The position numbers and the translations under genes are program-made. Shown here in pieces: positions 31,374 through 41,239 of a stretch of DNA of 64,000 bases. This DNA comes from Mycoplasmopsis californica (GTDB lineage Bacteria > Bacillota_I > Bacilli_A > Mycoplasmatales > Metamycoplasmataceae): positions 434,001 through 498,000 of the forward strand of contig NZ_CP007521.1 of NCBI RefSeq assembly GCF_000695835.1, in the 5' to 3' direction. The first letter of the stretch is position 1. Each line of letters opens with the position of its first letter. Below the pieces are notes generated by a model, which ran no database searches, was not told the DNA's origin, and worked only from the letters and a program-made list of their open reading frames with translations.

Positions 31374-32275
31374 TGCTGGACAAACATTATTCAGTTTTAT
31401 TAAACGAGACCGTTAGCGCCCTGAAAATCAAACCAGATGGAATTTATCTTGATTTAACATTGGGAATGGGCGGTCATAGCGCTAAGATCTTGTCACAATT
31501 AACAACTGGTCATCTGTATGCTTTTGATAAAGATGCATTCGCGATAGAAAAAAGTCGTAGCAGATTAAGTCAAATAAGCAACAATTTTACTTTAATTCAT
31601 TCAGATTTCCAAAATATTACTGAAGAATTAAAAAAGTTAAAAATTGACAAAGTTGATGGAATTGTGGCGGATTTAGGAATATCATCACCACAAATTGATA
31701 ACCCAACTCGAGGATTTAGTTACAACAAAGATGCCCCGCTAGACATGCGGATGGATCAATCACAAGAACTTAATGCCCACTATATCATAAATAATTATGA
31801 TGTTGCTCAATTGGTGCGTATATTACGCGATAACGCAGAGGTTAAGCTTGCTAGTCAAGTTGCGAATGCCATCGTGTATTCGCGCCCAATTGAGACAACA
31901 TTAGAATTAGCTAATGTGATACGAAGTGGTTTGCCGGCAAAAGTTGTTAAGGTAAAAAACCCTTGCAAAGCTGTATTTCAGGCAATTCGTATTGAAGTTA
32001 ATAATGAATTAGATTCATTGCGCTCAATGTTGCAACAAAGCCTTAAGTTGCTTAACTGTGGTGGCTCAATTGCCATTATCAGTTTTCACTCATTAGAAGA
32101 TAGGATTGTAAAACATTTTTTTGGCGATTTAATTAAAAATAAATTGCCAGCAAAAATGCCTGTTGTCGAGACAAAAGAGTACAGCGTTAAAATTTACACT
32201 CCATCAAAAGACGAAATCGAGCAAAACAATCGCTCGCGCAGTGCAAAGCTACGTGTGCTAACTAAGTTAAAATAA
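31373..32275 (+). CDS. rsmH: 16S rRNA (cytosine1402-N4)-methyltransferase
   Basis: A 300-residue SAM-dependent methyltransferase (also called MraW) that methylates C1402 in the decoding centre. Landmarks: HYSVLLNE at the start, the SAM site DLTLGMGGHS, VADLGISSPQID, the loop RGFSYNKDAPLDMRMD and SFHSLEDRIVKHFF near the end. Normal length. It overlaps mraZ by one base and is followed 15 bases later by the ftsA-like gene. Confidence 0.97.
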   Translation: MLDKHYSVLLNETVSALKIKPDGIYLDLTLGMGGHSAKILSQLTTGHLYAFDKDAFAIEKSRSRLSQISNNFTLIHSDFQNITEELKKLKIDKVDGIVADLGISSPQIDNPTRGFSYNKDAPLDMRMDQSQELNAHYIINNYDVAQLVRILRDNAEVKLASQVANAIVYSRPIETTLELANVIRSGLPAKVVKVKNPCKAVFQAIRIEVNNELDSLRSMLQQSLKLLNCGGSIAIISFHSLEDRIVKHFFGDLIKNKLPAKMPVVETKEYSVKIYTPSKDEIEQNNRSRSAKLRVLTKLK

Positions 32276-32290
32276 CGAAAGGAGAACTAA

Positions 32291-33451
32291 ATGAACAAGT
32301 ACTCAGTGAATTTTGAAATATCTGATAAAAAAATCGATGTCAATATCGCTACTATCAATACAGCTTCGTTTAGTTCTGTATTTGCTCGAAGCATCGCACA
32401 ATGAGATTTTGAAATATTGCAAAATTTAATAAATGAAGTTAAATTATTTATTAAAAATAAATTGCCTAGTAAAAAAAATATCATTGAATATACACTGATT
32501 TTAGATGATGCAATGGTCCAAAATGAAATTTTGCACAATAGCTATGAAGTTAAAGTTGAGCATCAAGTCAAAGTTGCTCACAAAGACAAACTAGACAAAT
32601 ATTTATTATCTGCTAGAAATAATCCTAACTATTATGTAATATCTCAAGCTCCATTTATGTATGAAACAGTGTTTAATGGCGAAAGTAAAAAGTATGCTCA
32701 CTTCCCACTAAACAAAAATGCAAATAAAATTATTTTTTATCACAGTATGGTCTTGATTGACAAAAAAGACACTAAATATACTGCCATTGTCAAAACATTC
32801 AGCCAGAATTCAATTGAGTTTAAGCGAATTCTATTAAGCTCAACGTGCCAAAATGTTTTGCAAGAAAAAAATACTCACTCAGTTTTAGTGGAACTTAATT
32901 GAGACTCAATTATAATTAATGGCTTCTTTAACTCAATACCTGTTTGAAAACAAAAATACAACTTGAATTTTGAAGCATTCTTTGCAAACATTGCTAAAAA
33001 ATACAATCACAGTATTACAGTTGCCAAACACATTGTAAATGCAGTAGTTAATAATTGAAATTTTCATCTTAAAAATGTCAACGAAGATTCAAAAGAACGG
33101 ACAATATTTCAGGCCCTAGGGAATTTGATGTGTAAGATCGTTTTTAAAATGATTACACAATCATATAATGATAATTACGGTCAAGGCCAATATGTCGACT
33201 ATATAATCAGCGGAATTCAGCCAAAATATTTAGAGTATTTATCAAAACAATATACATCGTTGAATGTATCAGCCATTGACTTAAGTATGGCTCAGAATAC
33301 AAATTTAACCCCAGCTCAGCTTGGAGCGAGTGTATTTGCAAACGGCAATAAAGTTATTAACCTAGCAAATACACTAACAGACATTGAAAATTTAAGACCT
33401 AAGAATTTCTTGCAAAAAATCTTTGGTTTTTCAAAAAATTATAATGCTTAA
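32291..33451 (+). CDS. Highly diverged FtsA-like division protein (candidate)
   Basis: A 386-residue protein between rsmH and ftsZ, the slot that holds ftsA in other bacteria. Length fits FtsA. The architecture is compatible with an actin-fold protein: a strand-rich start (YSVNFEISDKKIDVNIATI), the strand SVLVELNWDSIIINGFFNSIPVW that could be a phosphate-2-like hairpin, and a C-terminal amphipathic, basic helix (NFLQKIFGFSKNYNA) resembling the membrane-targeting helix of FtsA. I could not find clear ATP-binding motifs, so the call rests mostly on context. Shine-Dalgarno AAAGGAG. Contains Trp as TGA. Confidence 0.6.
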
Positions 33452-33463
33452 AAAGGAATTAAT

Positions 33464-34576
33464 ATGTCGCAAACTGAAAACTTAATTAAAATTAAAGTAA
33501 TCGGTGTAGGCGGCGCTGGCAACAATATTGTTTCATCCTTAGTTTCAAAAGAATTAGAAAACATTGATTTAATAGTTGCTAACACAGACTTTCAAGTACT
33601 AAACAATTGCCCAGTAGAGAAAAAAATTTACTTAGGTGACTCAACAAAAGGACTAGGTACAGGGGGTGACCCAGAAATCGGGGCTCAGTGTGCTAAAGAA
33701 AGCATTGACGAAATAGAAAAATCTATTGAGGGTGCTGACATCGTCGTTGTCGTTGCAGGCCTAGGTAAAGGGACAGGGACAGGCTCTGGACCGGTTATTG
33801 CTCAAACAGCCAAACAAAAAGGTATTTTAACACTTGCAATGGTCGCAACTCCATTCGAGCAGTTCGAAGGTTCACGTGTAAGTGCAATCGCAAATCAGGG
33901 ATTAAGACAATTAAAAGACAGTGTCAATGCCTACATGGTGTTGAGCAATGAAAAACTAGTTCAACAAAATATAGATTTTCCTTTTTCACAAGCATTTAAA
34001 ATGATTGACGAAATAGTTGCCAAGTGTTTAAGTACAATAACACAAATTATTAATCAACCAACAAAAATCAATGTCGACTTCAATGATTTTAAAGCTATCT
34101 TGCAAAATGGCGGTAAAATCGTGATTGGCTCAGGCAAAGCTCAAGGTGATAACAAAATTCAGTCCGTATTTGCAAACGCAACTGAATCAGCGAACATAAT
34201 TGATAAACCTCAAAGTTTTTCACACGTTATATTCCACTGCTTACTTGACCAACATTCAGCATATTCTGAAATAATTGCCCTTAAGAATTCTTTAATTGAA
34301 CATTTTAATATGGATAGTACAATCGACACTAGATTAGCCATTGGTAATTACGAAAGTCCAGATTCAAAAGATGATAGCCTACAATTTAGCTTTATTGCCA
34401 CTGAACAAGAAATAGTACAACAAATGAATAAAACCGAACCAGATGATACTCAAACTCAATCAGAAAGCGATATTGATGAGTTAACTCGAAACGTTGCATT
34501 CAATAATTCTTGAACAAGCTCAGATCTCCAAACTGGTGAAAAAAACCAAAACAGAGACAAAATTCCTAATTTCTAA
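33464..34576 (+). CDS. ftsZ: Cell division GTPase FtsZ
   Basis: A 370-residue tubulin-like GTPase that forms the division ring. Seen: IGVGGAGNN (about residues 14-21), the tubulin signature as GKGTGTGSGP (about 101-110; first Gly region reads GLGKGTGTGSG instead of GGGTGTGAA), and PFEQFEGSR. The C-terminal domain is diverged and ends in an acidic, Gln/Thr-rich linker, then KNQNRDKIPNF, which may replace the usual C-terminal peptide that binds FtsA. The last 20 residues lie beyond a TGA-Trp codon. Last gene of the mraZ operon, with a terminator 9 bases after the stop. Confidence 0.95.
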
Positions 34577-34584
34577 TAATAAAT

Positions 34585-34608
34585 CTAGCGTAAGCTAGTT
34601 TTTATTTT
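34585..34608 (+). terminator. Terminator after ftsZ
   Basis: Stem CTAGC / GCTAG with GTAA loop (34585-34598) followed by TTTTTATTTT. Confidence 0.82.
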
Positions 34609-34652
34609 GCTTTTTTGATATCTCAATCAACGCTTAAAACTATTCCATAATG

Positions 34653-34658
34653 TATAAT
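34653..34658 (+). promoter_or_regulatory. Probable -10 box of the rsmE-fpg-smr operon
   Basis: TATAAT 25 bases upstream of the rsmE start. Confidence 0.5.
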
Positions 34659-34682
34659 TAAACATATAAAATGGAGGTTTAA

Positions 34683-35381
34683 ATGCATAGATTTTTTTGC
34701 GACCAAAAAGATGGAGATACCTTTGTCCTTGATTCCAATTTACTGCACCACATTAAAGTTGCTCGACTTGAAAACGAGAATTTTTTAATTAATTATAAAA
34801 ATCAATTTTATGAGTGTTTTTTTGAAAAAAACACTGAAAAAGCACACATAATTGCACAATGAAATATTGACAATGAATTTAATGGTAATGTAGTTTTAGC
34901 AGCTCCCATTATTAAACCAGACCGTTTTGAATGAATGTTAGAAAAATCAGTGGAATTAGGTGTAAAAACAATTATCCCAACCATATCTCAATATTGTAAT
35001 CATAAATTAATTGAAAGCAATTTCAATCCCAAAAAATATATGCGTTATCAAACTAAAATAAAAAACGCTGCCGAGCAGAGTTTTCGCAATATTTTGCCCC
35101 AAATTACTCAACCAGATAAACTTTTAAACACAATCTCACACTACGCCAAACTTAACTATACAATCTATGTTGCTCACGAAACACTGAATTCTGAATATCA
35201 AATCACTTCATTGACGACTAATTCATTGATTGTAGCTGGCCCTGAGGGTGGGTTTAATGACAAAGAAATTCAAGCGATTAAAGACCTGAATTATTCTAAA
35301 ATTATATTTATTTCATTAGGAAAGAGAATTTTACGAGCTGAAACAGCAGCCATTGCAATGCTTGCTAAAATTCAAGAATAG
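34683..35381 (+). CDS. rsmE: 16S rRNA (uracil1498-N3)-methyltransferase
   Basis: A 232-residue SPOUT-class enzyme. N-terminal PUA-like part (HRFFCD, HHIKVARLENEN), then the knot domain with KPDRFEWMLEKSVELGV, RILRAETAAIA and the SAM-binding loop VAGPEGGFNDKE. Normal length. Ribosome site TGGAGG. The upstream third is read through TGA-Trp codons. First gene of a three-gene operon; fpg starts 8 bases after the stop. Confidence 0.95.
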
Positions 35382-35388
35382 GAGTATT

Positions 35389-36213
35389 ATGCCAGAAATG
35401 CCAGAAGTTACAACGGTTGTTCGTTCATTACAACCCAAAATTGTAGGTTCAAAAATTCTAAAAGTATTAATTTACAAAGAAAAACTAATAAAAGATATTA
35501 ATGCTGAGGATTTTAAACTATCAATTGAAAATCGCCAAATTAAAAATATTTTCAATGTTGGTAAGCATATAATTATTGCACTTGAGGGCGATATCTTCAT
35601 TTTAAATCATTTAAGAATGAGTGGGAAATATAGTTTTTACCAAAAATGACATGAACCAACCCTGCATGACCACGTTGTATTTGAATTATCAAATGGTTTT
35701 TTATATTTTAATGATGCACGCGCTTTTGCTACATTCCATCTTAAAAGCGCAGATAAACTATATTCAACCTCACCTTTGAATAAACTTGGTAAAGTACCAT
35801 TTGAAACTGATATTGACTGATTGTACAAAAAGATAGCGAAAAAATCTTCGCCAATCAAAAACATATTACTTGATCAATCATTAGTTTTAGGTATAGGTAA
35901 TATCTACGCTAATGAATCGCTTTTTGAGTGTTCGTTACACCCTAACACACCTGCTAATTTTTTAACAAAAAATCAGCTTAACAATTTAATCCAAACTGCC
36001 GGTAAAATTATGGATATTGCCACCCAAATGGGCGGGAGTAGTATTCAATCTTATTCATCATTAAACGGGCAAAAAGGGAGCTATCAAAACTTATTAAAAG
36101 TTCATGGTAAAAACGGACAAAAATGCCTAAAATGCTCAGATTCAATCCAAAAAATATGAGTAGGTGGGCGTGGAAGTTACTTTTGCCCTAGTTGTCAGCA
36201 GGAGACAAAATAA
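35389..36213 (+). CDS. fpg: Formamidopyrimidine-DNA glycosylase
   Basis: A 274-residue base-excision repair enzyme that removes oxidised purines (8-oxoG) and nicks the abasic site. The start MPEMPEVTTVV gives the catalytic Pro2 and Glu3 after Met removal. The beta-strand with the conserved Lys (VGKHIIIAL), the helix-two-turn-helix (LVLGIGNIYANESLF) and the C-terminal zinc finger (CLKC and CPSC) are all present. Start ATG follows GGAG 5 bases upstream. The stop overlaps the next start by one base. Confidence 0.96.
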
Positions 36214-36461
36214 TGTACGATGAATATATAATAGATCTCCACGGGTGCAATGTTGAACAGGCAATATCAAAAATAATTTTAGGTTTAGCAAACGCTGAAA
36301 ATAACAGCTATGATTGCGCCTTAATTATTACAGGCAAAGGAACAGGGGCGATGAAAACTGTGGTTGAAGAATATTTACATTCTGAAGGATTGGAATTTGA
36401 ACTAATAAGAGAGGGTAATTATTTAATCCCTATTTATTATCAAGAGCCTTTTGATTATTAA
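36213..36461 (+). CDS. Small Smr-domain protein
   Basis: An 82-residue protein made of one Smr domain: the IIDLHG motif (residues 6-11, followed by CNVEQA), and ITGKGTGAMKTVVEEYL, matching the H-G-x-G-x-G element with the usual His replaced by Thr-Gly-Lys. Smr domains at the end of MutS2 or alone can nick nucleic acids or act on stalled ribosomes. The start is the ATG that overlaps the fpg stop (TAATG), giving a compact domain. Last gene of the operon. Confidence 0.88.
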   Translation: MYDEYIIDLHGCNVEQAISKIILGLANAENNSYDCALIITGKGTGAMKTVVEEYLHSEGLEFELIREGNYLIPIYYQEPFDY

Positions 36462-36491
36462 TTAGATTGTTTTATTATAAAAAATTAAGTT

Positions 36492-36497
36492 TATAAT
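36492..36497 (+). promoter_or_regulatory. Probable -10 box of the first paralogous lipoprotein
   Basis: TATAAT 39 bases upstream of the ATG at 36536. Confidence 0.5.
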
Positions 36498-36535
36498 TTA
36501 TTATAGAAAATTCTTTATTGATTAAGGAGAACAAA

Positions 36536-37129
36536 ATGAAAAATAAATTTTGAATTTCGCTAGGAGGCGTATTAAGTACTACTGTTGCAGTTCCATTGAT
36601 TGCTGCATCTTGTGGGAAAACTGAATCTCAATCACGTGTTAAATTAGTTGGAACAAGCACTGAATTAGCTAATCAAACTGTACCAAATAAGAATAACGAC
36701 AATAGAGCAACTTATAAAGATCTTCTTTTTGATGAAAGTGAAGTTAAATTAGAATTTACAAATACAAAAATCAATGACGATATTTTAACAAGTAAAAAAG
36801 ACAATGGGCTACAAGTATTCTTTAATTCATACAGTAATGTTGTTGCATTGTATGGTACAAAAAAAACCCCCGAACAAAAACCATGAGAGGCACCGAAAAT
36901 TGCAACTATTTCTGGACTTGATTCTTACTTATTAACTAATGATAAGGAACCGATTTATATTAAAAAAGATAAGAAAAAACCCGATAAACACTACCTAAAT
37001 AATAGCGGCTATTTAAACGTTACCAAAAATGATGCCGGTAAATATGTTGTTAAGTTTAGATTGTTTAAAAAAGAAGCTAAGGGTGCTGTATCTATTTCAA
37101 CACAAATTTATGAAATGGTGCTAAACTAA
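36536..37129 (+). CDS. Small lipoprotein, paralogue of the next gene
   Basis: A 197-residue lipoprotein with Trp6 as TGA and lipobox IAASC. The mature part is polar with predicted beta structure. Its last 45 residues (YLNVTKNDAGKYVVKFRLFKKEAKG) match the end of the next lipoprotein (FLKVKKKDGKFEIKFRLFKKDADG), so the two are duplicates that have diverged at the N-terminus. Ribosome site AAGGAG; own promoter and terminator. Function unknown, surface exposed by inference. Confidence 0.82.
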
Positions 37130-37143
37130 CAAATCAGTAAATT

Positions 37144-37166
37144 GACTGGATAAACCAGTCATTTTG
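37144..37166 (+). terminator. Terminator after the first paralogous lipoprotein
   Basis: Stem GACTGG / CCAGTC with a five-base loop (37144-37160), followed by ATTTTGT. Confidence 0.7.
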
Positions 37167-37217
37167 TATAAAAATATTAATCCTAAACTTAATATTTATT
37201 AGTGAGAAAAGGATAAA

Positions 37218-37823
37218 ATGAAAAAATTAATTAAATTAAGCGGTCTATATTCTTTTGCAGGTATCTTACCATTCACTATTGTTGCTTGCAACAACACAAA
37301 TGAACAAAAACCAAAAGATCAAACTACTACAAGTTCAACTCTAAAAGAGACTGAGCAATTTAAGCCAGTATTTGCATTAGTTGAAAACACTGAAAAGAAT
37401 AGTGCAGAAGGTTACGAATATAAAGCGAAAAATCAAGTTGTTGCTGTGGCAACTAAATTTGGTATTTCAGCCGAATCTCTATCATTCGAATCCAAAAACA
37501 CAATGACTGCACTTGTAACCAAAAAGGCGACTGTATTTTCAACGACAAAAGACGGAGTTATTCAATTAGTTCAAGTAAAAAATAACAAAACACCTGCAGA
37601 TGGCCCAATTATCGGAATAGTTAAAGGCCTTCCACAAGGAATTACCTTAACTAAGGATTCAAATCCCGTCTATAATGATAGAAATAATCAAAATAAAGAA
37701 AGTGGCTTCTTAAAAGTTAAGAAAAAAGATGGTAAATTTGAAATTAAATTTAGATTGTTTAAAAAAGATGCTGATGGCAAAATTCAAGTTTCTACCGAAC
37801 TATACACTTTAACTCTAGATTAA
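37218..37823 (+). CDS. Small lipoprotein, paralogue of the preceding gene
   Basis: A 201-residue lipoprotein with lipobox FTIVAC. It has no Trp codon at all. A Thr-rich linker follows the Cys, then a beta-rich domain whose last third, around KFRLFKKD and ending STELYTLTLD, aligns with the preceding gene. Shine-Dalgarno AAAAGGA. Likely a surface antigen pair; function unknown. Confidence 0.82.
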   Translation: MKKLIKLSGLYSFAGILPFTIVACNNTNEQKPKDQTTTSSTLKETEQFKPVFALVENTEKNSAEGYEYKAKNQVVAVATKFGISAESLSFESKNTMTALVTKKATVFSTTKDGVIQLVQVKNNKTPADGPIIGIVKGLPQGITLTKDSNPVYNDRNNQNKESGFLKVKKKDGKFEIKFRLFKKDADGKIQVSTELYTLTLD

Positions 37824-37844
37824 TTATTAAATATGTAGTTATTC

Positions 37845-37892
37845 AAAATAAGTTCAGGCTAACTATGTCCTTAACTTATTTTTTATTTTAAA
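37845..37892 (+). terminator. Terminator after the second paralogous lipoprotein
   Basis: A 10-bp stem AAAATAAGTT / AACTTATTTT (37845-37854 and 37873-37882) followed by a T-rich tail. Confidence 0.78.
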
Positions 37893-38612
37893 AATATGGC
37901 GTAAAAATATGAATTTCCTAGTTTCTAAGTTTTACTAAAAACATAAAAATAAAACTTATTTACAACCTTAATTTAACTTTTTACTTTTTTATATGCAACT
38001 TTTTAAAAGTTATTCATCATTCTACCAAATATCCAGATAGTCTTAATTTAAATACTGATAGTTACATACTAATAAATATAAAATCATTTTAGTATCCTAA
38101 CTAAATACTAAAAATATATTAATTAAATCAAACAAATTCTTAAAAACATTTAGTAATATGAAAATATTAAATACTTTTAATAAGAACAAACTAAAGAATA
38201 TTAAAATAAAAATAAGTGTTGTTGAATTCTAAAATATTGTTTTAAAACAAATTGAGCGAGGTGGCTAGCTATAAATGGATAACAAAATCAAAATATTTGA
38301 GTAATGAAAAACAAGAATGCTGTCTAGTATTATTGATATTTTAGGTATTTTTTTAAAGTAATAATCCAAAAAAGTATTGGTGCATATTGAAAACAAGACT
38401 AAAAAAAAGGGGGGTGCATTAGCTACAATTTGTAGACAGCTGAAATCCATGTAGTTTGTTTCCGGTAAGCGAGATGCACAAAACTAAGCACTTGACTCTT
38501 AATTTTAGTTAAATTACAACATTATGGACATTACCACAAAAATAGACCCCGAGATAAGGTAAGATTATAGGTACAGGTTGCGTGATGTTCTAAGGAAAAG
38601 AAGGAGGTATAT
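37893..38612. other. AT-rich spacer at the left edge of the restriction-modification island
   Basis: About 720 bases with no gene I can support. The first half is extremely A/T-rich. The second half is less so and has short coding-like fragments (for example HIENKTKKKGGALATIC near 38390) without a start, suggesting eroded remains. The final 30 bases hold the ribosome site of the ORF6N gene. No repeat matching the right edge of the island was found by eye. Confidence 0.5.
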
Positions 38613-39492
38613 ATGACAAAAGATAAAAATCTCATCATTGTCGATAATATAGAAATACAGAATATTATTTATACCATTAGAGGGAAATGGGTAATGCTGG
38701 ACAGTGGCCTTGCAGAGTTATATCGCGAGTTGAAACAAAGTATTTAAATAAGCAAAGAAATAGAAATGCATCAAGATTTCCAGAGGATTTTTGTTTTCAA
38801 TTAACGAAAGAAGAATATGAATTTTTGAGGTGCCAAAATGGAACCTCAAGTTCAAATAATAATTATGTGGTAGAAGATATATGCCCTATGTCTTTACAGA
38901 ACAAGGAATTGCCATGCTTTCTGCTGTTCTTAAAAATGATATAGCTGTGGATGTAAGCATTAAAATTATGAATAGTTTTGTAGAAATGCGAAAATTTTTA
39001 CTATCTAATCAAGAATTGTTTGCAAGACTAGATCGATTAGAATTAAAGCAATTAGAAACAGATAAAAAATTAGATGAAGTATTTCACTATATTGCATCAA
39101 ATACTGAAGTAAAACAAAATATCTTTTTTAATGGTCAAATCTGTGATGCATTCAGCTTTATTGTAGGTCTTATCCAAAAAGCTAAGAAAGAAATAATACT
39201 AATTAATAACTATGGTGATGCCAACACTTTAAACATTCTTTCCAAGAAGAATAAAGATGCAGACATTGACATTATGACGGCAAGCAAAGAGAATTTATCA
39301 ACAAAAGATATTGCGAAATTTAATGCGCAAAATCCAAATTTATTGCTTAAAACCACTTCAGATTTTCACGATAGATTTATAATCATAGATAAAGTAGAAG
39401 TTTATCATATAGGAGCTTCTATAAAAGATGCAGGTAAAAAGAGTTTTGGTATTACGAAAATAGAAGATACCGACTTGATAATAGCCTTTTAA
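38613..39492 (+). pseudogene. ORF6N-domain protein, frameshifted twice
   Basis: Starting at ATG 38613 (AAGGAGG upstream) the protein reads MTKDKNLIIVDNIEIQ, then RGKWVMLDSGLAELY, the start of an ORF6N domain (a DNA-binding domain of phage-type antirepressors). The frame then shifts near 38725 to continue VETKYLNKQRNRNASRFPEDF and shifts again near 38860 to RYMPYVFTEQGIAMLSAVL. From there it is open to the stop at 39492. The C-terminal part has a coiled coil and a PLD-like segment HDRFIIID. Both shifts have the same sign, so they do not cancel. The gene ends 17 bases before mod. A regulatory link to the R-M genes is inference. Confidence 0.8.
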
Positions 39493-39509
39493 GTAAAGTG
39501 AGGTAAAAT

Positions 39510-41239
39510 ATGGCGAATTTATCAAAAATTAAGCGTGAAAAAATGCTTGAATATCTTAATAAATTAAAACAAATTAATAGCGATGATGAAAATATGCGCG
39601 CTATAGTTGAAATAGAAAACGCACTAAGCGAGAAGAAATATGGTCTTGTATGAGAGGAACATTCTGAAAAAGTTGATGAAATGTTAGAACATAACATCCC
39701 TATTTTTGTTGAAGATGGTAAAAAGAAAATTGTTATAGATAAAGTAGAAGGAGAGAGAGAGAGAGAGAGAGATTCAATTTTTTGCTTGAGGGAGATAATC
39801 TCCATTCATTGAAACTTCTTACAAAAACACACAAAAGTAGAATTGATGTAATTTATATCGATCCCCCTTACAACACCGGTAATAAAGACTTTATTTATGA
39901 CGACTCATTTATAGACAAAACAGATGGCTATTCACACAGTAAATGGCTAAGTTTTATGCAAAAAAGACTTGTAATTGCAAGGGAACTTTTAAGTGATGAG
40001 GGCGTTATATTTATAAGTATTGATGAACATGAATTTGCTCAACTTAAATTGCTCTGTGACGATGTGTTTGGTGAATTAAATTTTGTAGAAAATTTTATAT
40101 GGATAAAAAATTCTACTAAAAATTTATCTAAAACTACATCTACAAATCATGAATATATTATTACCTATGCTAAAAATATAGAATTAATAAAAAATTTGCA
40201 ACTTTTTAGAAAAAGAAAAGAAGGTTATGATGAAGTATTAGAACTAATCTCTAATTCAAAAAAAGAAAATTTAACAATAGAAGAAACTCAAAAAAAACTA
40301 AGACAACTTTTTAAAGATAACCCTGAATTTAAAGGTATTTCAATGTACAATAATATTGATATTAATTGGAATGTTTTTAGAATTTCAGATTCTTCTGCTC
40401 CAAAATCTACTGGTAAAGGTGCAATATATAATGTGTTACATCCTATAACTGGAAAAGTTTGTAAACTACCCAAGTGTGGATGGAGATATACCGAAGAAAC
40501 AATGAAAGAACATATAAAAAATGGTCTAATATATTTTGGTAAAGATGAAACAACAGTTCCACAATTTAAAAGATTGCTTACAACTGTGGAAACAGAAGTT
40601 AAAAAATCAGTAATAATAGAATTTTCAGAAGGTAAAAAAGAATTACAAAAAATTTTTGGAGAAGCACCATTTGATAATGCAAAACCTATTGCTTTAATAA
40701 AAGATTTATTTTTAGTATCACAAAAAAATTCTATTATTCTTGATTTTTTTGCAGGTTCTGGTACCACCGGCCACGCAGTAATGCAACTAAATAAAGAAGA
40801 CGGCGGAAATAGAAAATACATCCTTTGCACCAACAATGAAAACAACATTTGTCAGAAAGTTACCTACCAACGTCTTAAAAATATTCAAACCGATCTACCC
40901 CACAATCTCAAATATTTTAAGACTGACTTTATTTCTAAATATGAATCTGAAGAAGATGAAAAAACCATTTCTGAAAAAATGCTAGATCACATCAAAGAAC
41001 TAATCGAACTAGAACATCATATTGAAATAGACAACAAAAAGTATATTATCTTATACAACGAGGAAAAATTAGACACTGTTCTTAGAGATATTCAGGAAGA
41101 TGGAAAAATATTTATTCCCTCTGGAATATTTCTATCAAGAACACAGCAAAGTATAATCAAAGAAAAAAATATAAGTGTAATCGACATCCCAGAATATTAT
41201 TTCCGAAATGAATTAAGAGAGGTGGGGGAATTATGATAG
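39510..41239 (+). CDS. mod: Type III restriction-modification methyltransferase (Mod), phase-variable, OFF as sequenced
   Basis: A beta-class adenine-N6 methyltransferase of a type III system. It starts at ATG 39510 (GTGAGG upstream) with MANLSKIKREKMLEYL. After residue 80 a (GA)11 tract (39751-39772) throws the ribosome out of frame. Downstream the correct frame resumes as FNFLLEGDNLHSLKLL and contains the catalytic DPPYNTG (motif IV), a target-recognition region, and FFAGSGTTGHA (motif I). With 10 or 13 GA units the gene would be one 575- or 577-residue protein; with 11 the N-terminal peptide ends at a TAA after about 110 codons. A TTG at 39782 could give a truncated product. It ends at TAG 41239 if TGA is Trp. 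Confidence 0.9.
39751..39772 (+). repeat. (GA)11 simple-sequence repeat inside mod
   Basis: Eleven tandem GA units inside the coding part of mod. Change by two bases per unit shifts the frame: losing one unit or gaining two restores continuity with the methyltransferase domain. This is the standard architecture of phase-variable mod genes. Confidence 0.95.

Noticed and set aside
38265-38450. A 61-codon minus-strand frame in the spacer before the ORF6N gene
   Set aside because: AT-rich hydrophobic translation without start signals; the opposite strand shows equally weak fragments.
37824-38612. Insertion sequence or attachment site at the left edge of the restriction island
   Set aside because: No transposase, terminal inverted repeats or matching direct repeat at the right edge could be found by eye.
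40288-40848. A 186-codon minus-strand frame inside mod
   Set aside because: It runs antisense to the catalytic part of Mod and has no family resemblance or ribosome site.
39782-41236. Annotating the main mod frame as a complete gene starting at TTG 39782
   Set aside because: The N-terminal 80 codons with their own start and ribosome site are in place upstream, and joining through the GA tract yields a normal Mod; the TTG has no ribosome site.
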